Positions 52,292 through 61,146 of a stretch of 64,000 nt of DNA are shown here, one piece after another. The notes beneath the pieces are model-generated. The model saw nothing but the letters and a program-made list of their open reading frames with translations. It was not told the DNA's origin and made no database searches. The number at the start of each line of letters is the position of its first letter. Positions within the stretch are counted from its first letter, which is position 1. Where the stretch lies: positions 124,001 through 188,000 of the forward strand of contig CAWFTJ010000002.1 in the NCBI GenBank assembly GCA_963818685.1. Direction: 5' to 3'. The position numbers and the translations under genes were made by a program. The DNA comes from CAJCJE01 sp963818685. Lineage in GTDB: Bacteria; Actinomycetota; Actinomycetes; Mycobacteriales; Pseudonocardiaceae.

Positions 52292-53227
52292 TCACCGTGT
52301 TTGCTGGTTCGCGTCGGCTGAAGCGGGAGCGAGTTCCACCGCGACCACCGGTGCGGCGCTGACTTTGCGGCGGGACAGCGCGATGCCGACGAGCACGACG
52401 GCCATGCCGATGAGCACGCGCGCGGACAGCGGTTCCTGCAACGCGATGGCGCCGAGCCCGACCGACACGACCGGCAGCAGGTAGCCGACGGACGACGCGG
52501 TGGTGGCGCCCTCATCGGCTATCAAGCGGTTGTTCAGCACGAACGCGATGCCGGTGCCGCAGATGCCGAGGATCGCCACGGCCACGACTGACATGAGCCC
52601 GCTGAGGTGGATCGGGCCTAGCCCACCGAAGGGTAGGGCGAGCGCGGTCACGCCGGTGGCGAGGCTCAGTTGTGCGCCGGACATGGCGATCGGTGAGACC
52701 GTGCCGACGAGATACCGTCCGATGTAGGTGTAGCTGATCGCGTAGCTGAACGCGGCGATCAGACAGGCCAGCGCGCCCCAGCTGGCCAGGCCGCTTTCCT
52801 GCCAGGGCGCGAAGATCACCAGGGTGCCGGCGAAGCCGAGTAGCAGGCCGATCAGCCGCATCCGGCCTGGGCGCCGCTCGGACCGGATGACCAGGGCGAT
52901 CAGCAGGGCCCACAGTGGCGTTGTCGCGTTGAGCACGCCGGCGACGCCGGAACTGACGGTGCGTTCGCCGACGCCGAACAGCACGAACGGCACCGCGTTG
53001 CCGAGCGCGGCGGGTAGGCCGATGCGCAGCCAGGTGCGCCGGTCCTTGGGCAGCCGGGTACGGGTTGCGACGCAGAGCACGACCAGGGTGGCCGCGCCGA
53101 GTGCGAGCCGGGCGACGGCGAGTTGGACCGGGTCGAGCGCGCCGAGTGCGATCTTGATCCACAGGAAGCTCGACCCCCAGACCAGCGCGAGGACGATGAA
53201 TCGCACCCAACTATGCCACGACCGCAT
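52292..53227 (-). CDS. EamA/DMT-family transporter
   Basis: 311 residues with ten predicted transmembrane helices in two EamA repeats (FIVLALVWGSSFLWIKIALG near the start; ISYTYIGRYL at the centre; GAIALQEPLSARVLIGMAVVLVGI in the second half). It is probably an exporter of amino acids or metabolites. It is divergent from a LysR regulator, which may control it. Confidence 0.92.
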   Translation of the reverse strand: MRSWHSWVRFIVLALVWGSSFLWIKIALGALDPVQLAVARLALGAATLVVLCVATRTRLPKDRRTWLRIGLPAALGNAVPFVLFGVGERTVSSGVAGVLNATTPLWALLIALVIRSERRPGRMRLIGLLLGFAGTLVIFAPWQESGLASWGALACLIAAFSYAISYTYIGRYLVGTVSPIAMSGAQLSLATGVTALALPFGGLGPIHLSGLMSVVAVAILGICGTGIAFVLNNRLIADEGATTASSVGYLLPVVSVGLGAIALQEPLSARVLIGMAVVLVGIALSRRKVSAAPVVAVELAPASADANQQTR

Positions 53228-53340
53228 CGATCCTCCCGTGACTGGCTAAGACTGCTTCGCTGGTCATCGTGGTCGCGTCAACCGTTCAGCACAAGCGAAA
53301 TTTTCTTCATGACGTTTAAGTTCTGCTGTACGTTCGAGGC

Positions 53341-54246
53341 ATGCTGGACGTGCGCAAACTGCGGGTGCTGTGTTCGGTCGTGAACAGCGGCTCGATCAGC
53401 GCGGCCGCCGCCAACCTCGGCTACACGCCCTCCGCGGTGAGCCAGCAGGTCGCCGCGCTGGAGCGTGAGGCCGGCACCGCGCTGCTGGAGAAGGCCGGCA
53501 GGGGCGTGCGACCAACCGCCGCCGGTCACCTGCTCGCCGAGCACGCGGCCGAGATCATGAGCCGATTGGCGGCGGCCGAGACCGCTCTCGCCGATCTGCG
53601 TGCCGGCCGCACTGGGCGGCTGCGCGTGCACTACTTCGCCACTGCGGGCGCCGAGCTGGTCCCGCCCGCGGTCGCCGAGTTCCGCGCTCGCCGACCGGGC
53701 GTGCAACTCGAACTCCGGCTGCAGGAACCCGCCTACTCAGCCGATTCCGCGCTTGCCGGCCAGGCCGACATCCAACTCATCGTGCTGCCGCAAGGCGTGT
53801 CGCCGCAGTCGATCCCGGGCGCCGAACTCGTGCACCTGCTCGACGATCCGTACCGGCTGGTACTGCCGCGCGGCCACCGGTTGGCGATCAAACAGGACAT
53901 CGAACTCGCCGAACTGGCGGACGATCCGTGGATCGACAACGAATGGCCACCGGGAACATGCCGCAAGATCATGCTGGACGCGTTCGCGGCGGCCGGTTTC
54001 ACGCCGAAGTTCGTCGTCGAGTCGGACGACTATCCGACTGCGCAAGGATTTGTCGCGGCCGGTCTCGGGGTGACCATGGTGCCGGCGCTCGGCCTCGGCT
54101 CGGTCCACCCGGGAGTCGAGGTGCGCCGGGTTCGGCTGCCGCGACCGGTGCGCTGCATCTACGCGGCCGTACCGGCGAACACCGGGAACAACCCGTTGGT
54201 GAAGGACATGGTGGCCGCGCTGGTGATGGCCGCGCAGGGCCGGTGA
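53341..54246 (+). CDS. LysR-family regulator
   Basis: 301 residues. Helix-turn-helix: SGSISAAAANLGYTPSAVSQQVAALEREAG in blocks at 16-46. A periplasmic-binding-like effector domain follows. It sits divergent from the EamA exporter across 113 bp, the classical arrangement for LysR control. The effector is unknown. Confidence 0.93.
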   Translation: MLDVRKLRVLCSVVNSGSISAAAANLGYTPSAVSQQVAALEREAGTALLEKAGRGVRPTAAGHLLAEHAAEIMSRLAAAETALADLRAGRTGRLRVHYFATAGAELVPPAVAEFRARRPGVQLELRLQEPAYSADSALAGQADIQLIVLPQGVSPQSIPGAELVHLLDDPYRLVLPRGHRLAIKQDIELAELADDPWIDNEWPPGTCRKIMLDAFAAAGFTPKFVVESDDYPTAQGFVAAGLGVTMVPALGLGSVHPGVEVRRVRLPRPVRCIYAAVPANTGNNPLVKDMVAALVMAAQGR

Positions 54247-54252
54247 ACAACG

Positions 54253-55974
54253 TCAGTTGTCGTGGTGCTTGCCCGGCTTGCCTGGCTGCAGGACCGTCGC
54301 GTTGTTCAGCCGCAGTTGGCCGTTCTGCCGCACGAAGTCGAACTCGATCTCGTTGGTCGCGGTCTGGCCGTCGACGCGCACGAAGGTGACCTTCGCGTCC
54401 AGCGACGAGTCGCCCGCCGCGGTGATGTTGGCGACCTGCGTCGCGGCAATCCCCTGCCAGGACTTCTGGTAGTTGGCGTAGCCACCGTTGGCCTGCTGGG
54501 CCGATGCGCTCAGCAGTTGCCACGCCTGCGCCGGGTTGTTCGGTAGCAGGGCGTAGTAGCCCTGCAGGACGTTCTTCATGGCGCCGTCATTGTTGTTGCC
54601 GTTGTTGTCGCCGTTGCCGCCCTGATCCGAATCGTCCGATGCCTGGGTCTGGGTGGTCGGCGCGGGCCCGTCGGTGCTCGACGGCTGCGCGACCAACGAC
54701 GGCGTCGGGCCGGCGGACGACGGATTCGTGTTGACGAACGCGTTCGCCACCAGGATGCCGACCAGCGCGGCCGCGATGATCGCACCCGCCGTCACCAGCC
54801 ACTTCTTCCACGGCAGCCGGTCGGAGCCGGACTGGGCTGGGGTGGGGCCGGTCTGCGGGTAGCCGCCGCGCAGCGCCGGGTTCGGCCCGGTCTGGGGGTA
54901 CCCCGTCTGCGGATAGCCGGGCCGCTGCGGTTGAGGTGCGCCGGGGCTGGGGAACGCACCAGAGCTGAGGTTCACGGTCTGGTCGCTGGCAGGCCGGAGG
55001 GCGGGGGAAGCGAAACCACCGCTGGGCAGACCGGCCTGCGGGGGTCTGGGAATCCGGGTGGTCGCGCCCTCCTCGAAGGACGACCCGCGTGGCGGGCTGG
55101 GCGGCGTCTCCAGCCGGGGGCTCGACCCGGGGCCCGGCCCCTGACCGGCCGCCAACGCGCTCAGCGCCCGGCTGGTCTCGGCCATAGTGGGCCGTTCCTC
55201 CGGGTTCGGCCGCAGCATCTGCGACAGCAATCCGGTCAGTGGCCCTGCCTGCTTCGGTGGGATGGTCCGGCAGGCCGCGACCGCGTGCAACAGAGCCAGG
55301 GTGTTGTCCGAGTGCCCGAAAGGGGGATATCCCTCGACGGCCGCGTACAGGGTCGAGGCCAGCGAGAACACGTCCGACGGTGGCCCTGGGTTCTCGCCCT
55401 TGGCAACCTCGGGCGCCAGGTAGGCGGGGGTGCCGGCGAGCATGCCGGTCGCGGTCACGGTCACGTCTCCGGTCGCGCGCGAGATGCCGAAGTCGGTGAT
55501 CTTCACCGTGCCGTCGTCGGCGAGCAGCACGTTGCCAGGCTTGATGTCGCGGTGCACGATGCCGGCGGTGTGCGCCGCAGTCAGCGCGGTCGCGATCTGC
55601 GAGCCGATCCTGGCGACCTCAAGCGGATCGAGCGTCCCCTGCTCGTCGAGCACCGTGGACAGGCTGCGCGAGGGCACGTACTCCATGACCAGCACCGGCT
55701 GGCCGTTGTCGTCGACGACGTCGTACACGGACACCGCGTTCGGGTGCTGCAACCGGGCGGCGATCCTGCCCTCGCGCATGGCCCGTTCGGTGGCCTCCTT
55801 GGTGTCCGCCGTGGACAGACCGGGCGACAGCAGCAGTTGCTTGAGCGCAACCGTGCGATGGAGTCGCTCGTCGTGCGCCTGCCAGACGACCCCCATCGCG
55901 CCGCTGCCGATGTGTTGGGTCAACCGGTAGCGTTCGGCGACCAACTGACCGACCTCACTCACCGCTGCTCCCAC
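54253..55974 (-). CDS. Receptor-type Ser/Thr protein kinase
   Basis: 573 residues. The kinase domain is at about 15-280: GSGAMGVVWQA, the Lys in VALKQLLL, HRDIKPGNVLL, ITDFGISRA and APEVAKGE. A Pro/Gly/Gln-rich juxtamembrane part follows, then one transmembrane helix (WLVTAGAIIAAALVGILVANAF in part) and an outer domain of about 120 residues (VLQGYYALLPNNPAQAWQLLS; FVRVDGQTATNEIEFDFV in blocks). The outer domain resembles NTF2-like ligand-binding folds. It is close in order and sequence to the next kinase. Confidence 0.93.
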   Translation of the reverse strand: MGAAVSEVGQLVAERYRLTQHIGSGAMGVVWQAHDERLHRTVALKQLLLSPGLSTADTKEATERAMREGRIAARLQHPNAVSVYDVVDDNGQPVLVMEYVPSRSLSTVLDEQGTLDPLEVARIGSQIATALTAAHTAGIVHRDIKPGNVLLADDGTVKITDFGISRATGDVTVTATGMLAGTPAYLAPEVAKGENPGPPSDVFSLASTLYAAVEGYPPFGHSDNTLALLHAVAACRTIPPKQAGPLTGLLSQMLRPNPEERPTMAETSRALSALAAGQGPGPGSSPRLETPPSPPRGSSFEEGATTRIPRPPQAGLPSGGFASPALRPASDQTVNLSSGAFPSPGAPQPQRPGYPQTGYPQTGPNPALRGGYPQTGPTPAQSGSDRLPWKKWLVTAGAIIAAALVGILVANAFVNTNPSSAGPTPSLVAQPSSTDGPAPTTQTQASDDSDQGGNGDNNGNNNDGAMKNVLQGYYALLPNNPAQAWQLLSASAQQANGGYANYQKSWQGIAATQVANITAAGDSSLDAKVTFVRVDGQTATNEIEFDFVRQNGQLRLNNATVLQPGKPGKHHDN

Positions 55975-56063
55975 ATCCTCCTCGGCGCGTCCGCGTGCGC
56001 CTGTCTGGAACGCTTGGCGGGGTTACCGTCGAACACTAACGGGTGAACCGGCGACCGGTCGCC

Positions 56064-57485
56064 TCAATGACCATTCTTGCCACCACCGGAACCGGCACCC
56101 CCGGAGCCCTGCGAAGTAGTAGTCGTGGTGGTTGTCGTGGTCGGGGCGGCCGTAGTCGTCGTGGTCGTTGTGGTGGTCGTCGTGGTCGTTGTGGTGGTGG
56201 TCGTCGACGTTTCGCTGGTCGTGGTGTGCGTCGGCGTGTACCGCGTCGTCGGCTGCTCGGTCCACGTACCGGGATACCCGTTGTTCGGGTAGGGCTGGGT
56301 CGTGGGTGCCGGGACGTTGTCCGTTGTGGTCGCCGGCGGTGTGTCGATGTGGGCCGCTGGGCTGAAGAAGTCGGTCAGGCTCAGCAGCAGAGCCATCACG
56401 GCGACGGCGACGACCACGATGCCGGCGAACACGATCGGCCGCCTGCCACTCCTCGTCGGCGGCGGCTGCCGGTAGCCGGAGGCGCGTTCCGTCTGGTCCG
56501 CGTCCCGGTAGCCGCTGCCCCCCGGGGGCCGGTACGCGGCGGTGCCGCCCTGGCGGTAGCCGCTGCCCGCGACCTGGGTGCGGGCCATGCCAGGGGGCAG
56601 GTAGTTGGTCGGCTCGGCGACCACTGCGGTGGGGCCCGCGTCGATCGGCATGACGTTGGGCCGGGAACCTCGGGCGGCCTCTTCCAGCCAGCGGCCGGCC
56701 AGCGCCGCGTTCGGCCTGCGCTCCGGCTCGGCGTCCAGCAGGCGGATCAGCACGTCGGTGAGCACCCCGGCCTGCCGGGGCGGATTGATCCGACCTGCGG
56801 CGACCGCGTGCAGCAGACTCAGCGTGTTCTCGGAAAGGCCGAACGGCGGGAGGCCCTCGACGGCCGCGTACAGCGTCGAACCCAGCGAGAACACGTCGGC
56901 GGGTGCGCCCGGCTCCCGCCCGTAGGCGACCTCGGGTGCCAGATAGGCGGGGGTGCCGGCGATCAGGCCGGTCTTGGTGACCGCCACGTCGCCCTGGGCC
57001 CTTGAGATGCCGAAGTCGGTGATCTTCACCGTGCCGTTCTGGCCGAGCAGGATGTTCGCCGGCTTGATGTCGCGGTGCACGATGCCGGCCGCGTGCGCGG
57101 CGGACAGGGCGTGCGCGACCTGGGCGCCGATCCGGCCGACCTCCTCCGGCTGGAGCACCCCGCGCTCGGTCATCTCGGCGGCGAGGCTGCGGGAGGGCAC
57201 GTACTCCATGACCAGCCAGGGCGCGTCGTCCTCGTCGACGACGTCGAACACGGCGACCGCGTTCGGGTGGTGCAGCCTGGCCGCGATCCGACCCTCGCGC
57301 ATGGCGCGACTGCGCGCGTCGTCTGCCTCGTGCGGGTCGAGGCCGGGTTCGAGCCGCAGCTGCTTGACCGCGACGGTTCGGCGCAGCCGCATGTCGTAGG
57401 CCTGCCAGACCACACCCATCGCACCGCTGCCGATGCGCGAGTCCAGTCGGTACCGGCCGCCAACCAGCCGCCCTTCGTTAGCCAC
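56064..57485 (-). CDS. Receptor-type Ser/Thr protein kinase with poly-Thr tail
   Basis: 473 residues. Kinase motifs: GSGAMGVVWQAYD, VAVKQLRL, HRDIKPANILL, ITDFGISRAQG and APEVAYG. A Tyr/Gly/Arg-rich linker, one transmembrane helix (FAGIVVVAVAVMALLLSL) and an outside tail follow. The tail is mainly Thr, with over 30 Thr near the end, then Gly/Ser. It has no folded sensor domain, unlike the neighbouring kinase, so the tail may contact the wall. The two genes probably arose by duplication. Confidence 0.93.
   Translation of the reverse strand: MANEGRLVGGRYRLDSRIGSGAMGVVWQAYDMRLRRTVAVKQLRLEPGLDPHEADDARSRAMREGRIAARLHHPNAVAVFDVVDEDDAPWLVMEYVPSRSLAAEMTERGVLQPEEVGRIGAQVAHALSAAHAAGIVHRDIKPANILLGQNGTVKITDFGISRAQGDVAVTKTGLIAGTPAYLAPEVAYGREPGAPADVFSLGSTLYAAVEGLPPFGLSENTLSLLHAVAAGRINPPRQAGVLTDVLIRLLDAEPERRPNAALAGRWLEEAARGSRPNVMPIDAGPTAVVAEPTNYLPPGMARTQVAGSGYRQGGTAAYRPPGGSGYRDADQTERASGYRQPPPTRSGRRPIVFAGIVVVAVAVMALLLSLTDFFSPAAHIDTPPATTTDNVPAPTTQPYPNNGYPGTWTEQPTTRYTPTHTTTSETSTTTTTTTTTTTTTTTTTTAAPTTTTTTTTTSQGSGGAGSGGGKNGH
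56118..56211. repeat. Triplet repeat coding the Thr tail
   Basis: Mostly GTG, GTC and GTT/GTA triplets on the plus strand (ACN Thr codons on the coding strand) run for about 90 bp, broken once by an Ala-Ala-Pro coding stretch. The repeat is likely unstable in length but keeps frame. Confidence 0.8.
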
Positions 57486-57706
57486 CCAACATCCCCCAAC
57501 CAGCTTGATGTGGCCGACGACCTCGGCATGCCGCGCCAGCGGCCGGGAAGCCCCGGCCGCCAGGCCGACGACGTCCCGGTTGACTCACGGCGAATAGGGT
57601 ATGCGTTCACCGATCGTGTCCGGATGTGCCCCCGGTTACGCCTGATTAGTCCGCTAACGCCGCCGACCTCGCGGTTTTACGTGCGGCGATGGTCAACTGG
57701 ACCAGG

Positions 57707-58513
57707 TCAGCCGTTCTGCGCGGACAGCAGTTGCGCCCCGCTGATCAGCGGTTGACTGCCCTGCGTGACGTGTAGCAGCTCGACGACCCGCAGCCAGGTG
57801 CCGTCCGGCTGGAGCATCCGCACCACGGCCTGGACGGTGCCGTCCGCGTTCGCCTGCACGCTGTCCACGTCGACCTTGGACGCGGACTGCCACGCGTCGA
57901 CGAAGCCGGTCAGGTCGGCGTCCAGCAGGGACGGCGAGAGCAGCTGTGCCGCCTCGGCGGGCTTGCTCTCCACCAGCCGGTAGAACTCGCGGACGAGTTG
58001 CTGCGGGCTGGGCGGGGTGGGCACGGGATCGGCACCGGCCTGGGCGGCAGGCGCCGAGGGCGCCTTGTTGGCGGCGTGGCCGGACCTGGCCGGCGAGTGC
58101 GGCGTGGCGGCGTTGGTGCCCGGCCGCGCGGACGGGCGGCCGGGGTGGCCGGAGAGTTGTGCTTCGAGCGTGTCCGGTCGCAGGGCGCGGATGCCGGTGA
58201 TGGGTGTCGGAGCGGCCACGGCAGGGGCGGCCGTGGGTGGACGGCTGCGGGCCAGCGTTGCCGCTGCCGCAACCGACCCGCACAGGACGATGGAACCGAC
58301 GGCGAGCCCGATCAGTTTGGCCGCCTTGGCCATGGTGCCGCGACGCCTGCTCGGCTCGACATCGGGACCGAGCAGTTCGGTGAGCAGTGCGTCGGTGTCG
58401 ACTTCCTCGATCGACGGGATGCGGACCGGTCCGACGTTCTGCCGTCGGATCAGGTCGACGACCGCGATCGACCCTTCCTGGTCGTACCGATGCCCGGTTC
58501 TCGGACGCTCCAC
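57707..58513 (-). CDS. Single-pass membrane protein of unknown function
   Basis: 268 residues from GTG 58513, with GGAGGA 6 bp upstream; the longer frame to 58687 is not supported. A cytoplasmic N-terminal part (IPSIEEVDTDALLTELLG) resembles the start seen in kinase-linked membrane proteins. One helix (LIGLAVGSIVLCGSVAAAATLA in part), a Pro/Ala-rich linker and a C-terminal domain (LVREFYRLVESKPAEAAQLLS; WLRVVELLHVTQG) follow. The C-domain looks NTF2-like, like that of the kinase at 54253. It may be a kinase substrate or partner. Confidence 0.8.
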   Translation of the reverse strand: MERPRTGHRYDQEGSIAVVDLIRRQNVGPVRIPSIEEVDTDALLTELLGPDVEPSRRRGTMAKAAKLIGLAVGSIVLCGSVAAAATLARSRPPTAAPAVAAPTPITGIRALRPDTLEAQLSGHPGRPSARPGTNAATPHSPARSGHAANKAPSAPAAQAGADPVPTPPSPQQLVREFYRLVESKPAEAAQLLSPSLLDADLTGFVDAWQSASKVDVDSVQANADGTVQAVVRMLQPDGTWLRVVELLHVTQGSQPLISGAQLLSAQNG

Positions 58514-58753
58514 GCGTTTCCTCCGTGCGTGTGTGGACTCCGGCAACTCGTACCGTGCGCCCGACCATGGATGCCAGTACCTGTCGGTGGACAACCCGTT
58601 CGTGGCGACAAACGGTCGTACCGTGTCACTCAGTTGGAGCAGTGCTTGCCGTGGACGCAATCTGCTCACGTAGTCAGGCCAACGCACAGGGTGGCGTATG
58701 CGTTCCGGATCGTCACCACCGCCCCAGTGGTTACTGATGGGTAGTCGAGATCG

Positions 58754-59803
58754 TCAGCCGCCGGGGTTCTCGATCTTGGGGTCGCCGGACAGCGTGAACC
58801 GCAGTGTTCGCTGCTGGGTCAGGACCGACCCGTCCTTGTTGGTCACCTGCAGCACGCTCACGGTCAGCCCGTTGGTCGGATCGAGCGAGATGCTCTTGAC
58901 CTTGATCGTGGAGATGTCGCCGTAGTTCTGCTCGATGATCGCCTTGGCGTCGCCGTGCACGGTGTCCGAGGTCATGCTCGCGGCCGCGTCGACGTTCGAG
59001 GTCACCTCGCTGAAGAACTGCTCGGTGCGCGTGCCCAGCTTGGTCGGATCGACCGAGGGCGGTCCGCTGTTCACCGTGGTCACCGGCGGTGGCTCGACCA
59101 CCGTGGTCGGCGCGTTCCCGGTGCCGGGCGCACCGCCGCCGCTCGGCGGCAGGCCGCCGGCACTGGAGGAGCCGTCGGCGGTCGTGATCGGTCGGCCCTG
59201 CGCGTCGGTCGGCGCGGCCGTGCTGCCCGGCTGGTTCGGGCGCTGCTGCTGGTCGGGTCTGCTCTGTGGCTGGCTGTGCCGCACGCCCGGCTGGTTGCCG
59301 CTCGACGAGGGCGGCGTGAAGAACGGCAGGTTGGTTGGCAGGCCGGGCAGCGAGTCGATGTCGCTGGCGACGTGCACGGGACCGACCAGCTCCGCGGTCA
59401 CGTACAACAGGCCGACCAGCGCGGCGGCCGAACAGATCACGGTGAACCAGGCCGCCTTGCGCCACGTCCTCGGCGGTGTCACCGAGGCCGGGATGTAGCC
59501 GAGATCGAACTTGTGCAGGCCGATCGCGCCGGTGTCACCGAGCCGGTCCGCCTCCGCTTCGTCGATCGGCGACAGTTGGCCGATCGCGGGCGGCCAGGTC
59601 GGCTGGTCCTGCCGCGATCGTGGCAGGACCGCAGCGACGATCGGACCGGTTGCCGGCTTGGCATGCCGGGATCGCGGCGATCCCGCCGTGCTCGCCCCAA
59701 CCAGTACGGCGGGGGTCCAGAACTCACCTCCGCCAGTGCGATGGTGCCGCCCCCGGGGGGATTGCTTCGCCGCGTCGCCCGCGGAACCCGATCCGCCTGC
59801 CAT
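58754..59803 (-). CDS. Single-pass membrane protein of unknown function
   Basis: 349 residues. A 120-residue cytoplasmic part (GAIGLHKFDLGYIPASVTPPRTWRKA in blocks), one helix (AAWFTVICSAAALVGLLYVTAELV in part) and a Pro/Gln/Gly-rich linker precede a C-terminal domain (TEQFFSEVTSNVDAAASM; IEQNYGDISTIKVKSISLD). The layout copies the protein at 57707. No ribosome site is seen before ATG 59803, so a leaderless mRNA is possible. Confidence 0.78.
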   Translation of the reverse strand: MAGGSGSAGDAAKQSPRGRHHRTGGGEFWTPAVLVGASTAGSPRSRHAKPATGPIVAAVLPRSRQDQPTWPPAIGQLSPIDEAEADRLGDTGAIGLHKFDLGYIPASVTPPRTWRKAAWFTVICSAAALVGLLYVTAELVGPVHVASDIDSLPGLPTNLPFFTPPSSSGNQPGVRHSQPQSRPDQQQRPNQPGSTAAPTDAQGRPITTADGSSSAGGLPPSGGGAPGTGNAPTTVVEPPPVTTVNSGPPSVDPTKLGTRTEQFFSEVTSNVDAAASMTSDTVHGDAKAIIEQNYGDISTIKVKSISLDPTNGLTVSVLQVTNKDGSVLTQQRTLRFTLSGDPKIENPGG

Positions 59804-60160
59804 GTTTCACAAGACCCCTGTTCCCAGCCATCCTTACGCCGTTCGCCGCGTCCTCAGCCGGTTTTCACCACCTGGAACAATTCAGCGGGCGCACAGGCCG
59901 GAAACCGGTGACACAGCGCTACCGCGCTGGGCCGTCCGGGGCCTTCCTGGGTCGATCCGTCAACGTCATTGGCAACGCCGCCCGAGCGGGCGGCGACGGC
60001 CAGCGCGTGGGACGTTCGAGCGATCCTCCGCACCGTCACCGGGCCAGCGTAGGTGGCTGAAATCCCTGGTGAGGCTCGGGTATCCGGTGTCACTCCGTTC
60101 GCCACACGAACGAGTGAACTTTCTTCAGTTGCGACGAAAGTTGCGACGGAACCGGGAGCG
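59804..60160. other. Gap without a recognised gene
   Basis: This 357-bp stretch shows no convincing reading frame. A short inverted repeat (CGTTCG-5 bp-CGAACG) and a direct repeat AGTTGCGACG (twice, 12-13 bp apart) lie at about 60107-60150. These may include the promoter region of the minus-strand gene at 59803 and the 3' end signal of the gene at 60161. Confidence 0.3.
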
Positions 60161-60469
60161 TCAGTCGCCGGTGCGGAACCGCTCCCGAGTGGACTGCAGA
60201 GCCTTGGTTGCCACCCCGGCGGTGCCCGCGCCGAGGATGATCGCCACGACCTCGGCGAAGCCAGCACCGGTTGATGCGAGCAGCAGCGAGATCAGCCCGA
60301 CCGCGGTGCTCGTTCCGGCGACCATCCACCGGCTGCGAACGTACTGCGCGATCGGAGCACCGCCGGCGCGCTTGTTGGCCGCCGACCCCAGCATGGCCAG
60401 ATAACCGTCATGCGCCAGGGCGGCGACGAGCCCGGCCAGCGCGATGATCACGGCGATGAGTTCGAACAT
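60161..60469 (-). CDS. Small membrane protein
   Basis: 102 residues with three hydrophobic stretches (FELIAVIIALAGLVAALAH; WMVAGTSTAVGLISLLLAS; FAEVVAIILGAGTAGVAT). It has an Arg-rich C-terminus and no recognised domain. It lies 64 bp from the end of the chorismate mutase gene on the same strand and may be co-transcribed. Confidence 0.78.
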   Translation of the reverse strand: MFELIAVIIALAGLVAALAHDGYLAMLGSAANKRAGGAPIAQYVRSRWMVAGTSTAVGLISLLLASTGAGFAEVVAIILGAGTAGVATKALQSTRERFRTGD

Positions 60470-60533
60470 GACACCAGTGTGCTCGCGTTGCGGCGGTGCT
60501 CGCCATCAGTGATGGCCCTGAACCGACCCGGAT

Positions 60534-60851
60534 TCACCGGCCGAGCCGCCCACGGCCCAGGTTGAGCAGCAGCATCGCCAGCTGCCGGCCCTCGGGGCCC
60601 AGCTCACGGAACCGGGCGATCACGTCCATCTCGCGGTTCACCACGATCCGGGTGCCTCCGGCCGCCATCCTGGTCGCGCCGATGGTCCTTGACACCTCGG
60701 TCCTGCGTTTGATCAGGCGCAGGATCTCCGCGTCCAGCCAGTCGATCTCCTTGCGCAGCTCGGCGATGTCCATCTGGTCGATCGCGGGCCGCGCGGAATC
60801 GTCGCTGGTCGCGTCCGCCGTCTGATCATCACTGGGGGTCATGGTGTTCAT
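60534..60851 (-). CDS. aroQ: Chorismate mutase (AroQ type)
   Basis: 105 residues of the short, helical AroQ-delta kind, which turns chorismate into prephenate for Phe and Tyr. The key residues are in AELRKEIDWLDAEILRLIKRRTEVSRTIGATRM in blocks, with NREMDVIARFRELG further on. The position next to uvrD1 is the same as in Mycobacterium (Rv0948c). A leader peptide and terminator at 60895-61007 precede it, so Phe/Tyr supply probably controls it. Confidence 0.93.
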   Translation of the reverse strand: MNTMTPSDDQTADATSDDSARPAIDQMDIAELRKEIDWLDAEILRLIKRRTEVSRTIGATRMAAGGTRIVVNREMDVIARFRELGPEGRQLAMLLLNLGRGRLGR

Positions 60852-60894
60852 CGTGGTCTCCTGGCTCTCGTCCCTGTCCGGAGTCCTGGACCCG

Positions 60895-60927
60895 AAAAAG
60901 CCCCGGGTCCGAGAGGACTCCGGGGCT
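60895..60927 (-). terminator. Attenuator terminator before chorismate mutase
   Basis: AGCCCCGG and CCGGGGCT pair, with a further TCC/GGA, and a run of five U follows on the minus strand. It lies 18 bp after the leader stop and 44 bp before the chorismate mutase start. Confidence 0.8.
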
Positions 60928-60944
60928 CGTGGTGTCTGTGTGCG

Positions 60945-61007
60945 CTACGCGACCACGGGAGCCGGAATCCGGTTCCCGTAAAAAAACTCGTAGCAATGCC
61001 GCTGCAC
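60945..61007 (-). CDS. Tyr/Phe leader peptide of chorismate mutase
   Basis: A 20-residue peptide from GTG 61007 (or the GTG one codon earlier): MQRHCYEFFYGNRIPAPVVA, with control codons TAC GAG TTT TTT TAC at 60978-60992. Ribosome stalling here when Tyr-tRNA or Phe-tRNA is short would change folding of the following RNA. A 25-bp hairpin (60955-60979) overlaps the codons just after the stall site. No ribosome site is visible; a TCAAGAT upstream could be a -10 of a leaderless transcript. Confidence 0.75.
   Translation of the reverse strand: MQRHCYEFFYGNRIPAPVVA
60955..60979 (-). promoter_or_regulatory. Pause/antiterminator hairpin in the leader
   Basis: ACGGGAACCGG pairs with CCGGCTCCCGT (one G-U) over a 3-nt loop. 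Its first strand begins just at the last Tyr codon, so a stalled ribosome would open it. Confidence 0.65.
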
Positions 61008-61146
61008 CACATCATCTTGACACATCGAGGTGGGTCGGTCGAGGAAGCCCTCCCGTGATGTGAGAAGGCTCGCCCGGTGCGCCGACTGCGAAACGCGCCT
61101 GGGCCTGGCAGCCGTTGTCGGCGCCGACCGGTACCGTGGAAAGACA

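Noticed and set aside
56118..56211. Repeat array of possible regulatory type
   Set aside because: It is a codon repeat for the Thr tail of the kinase and needs no other explanation.
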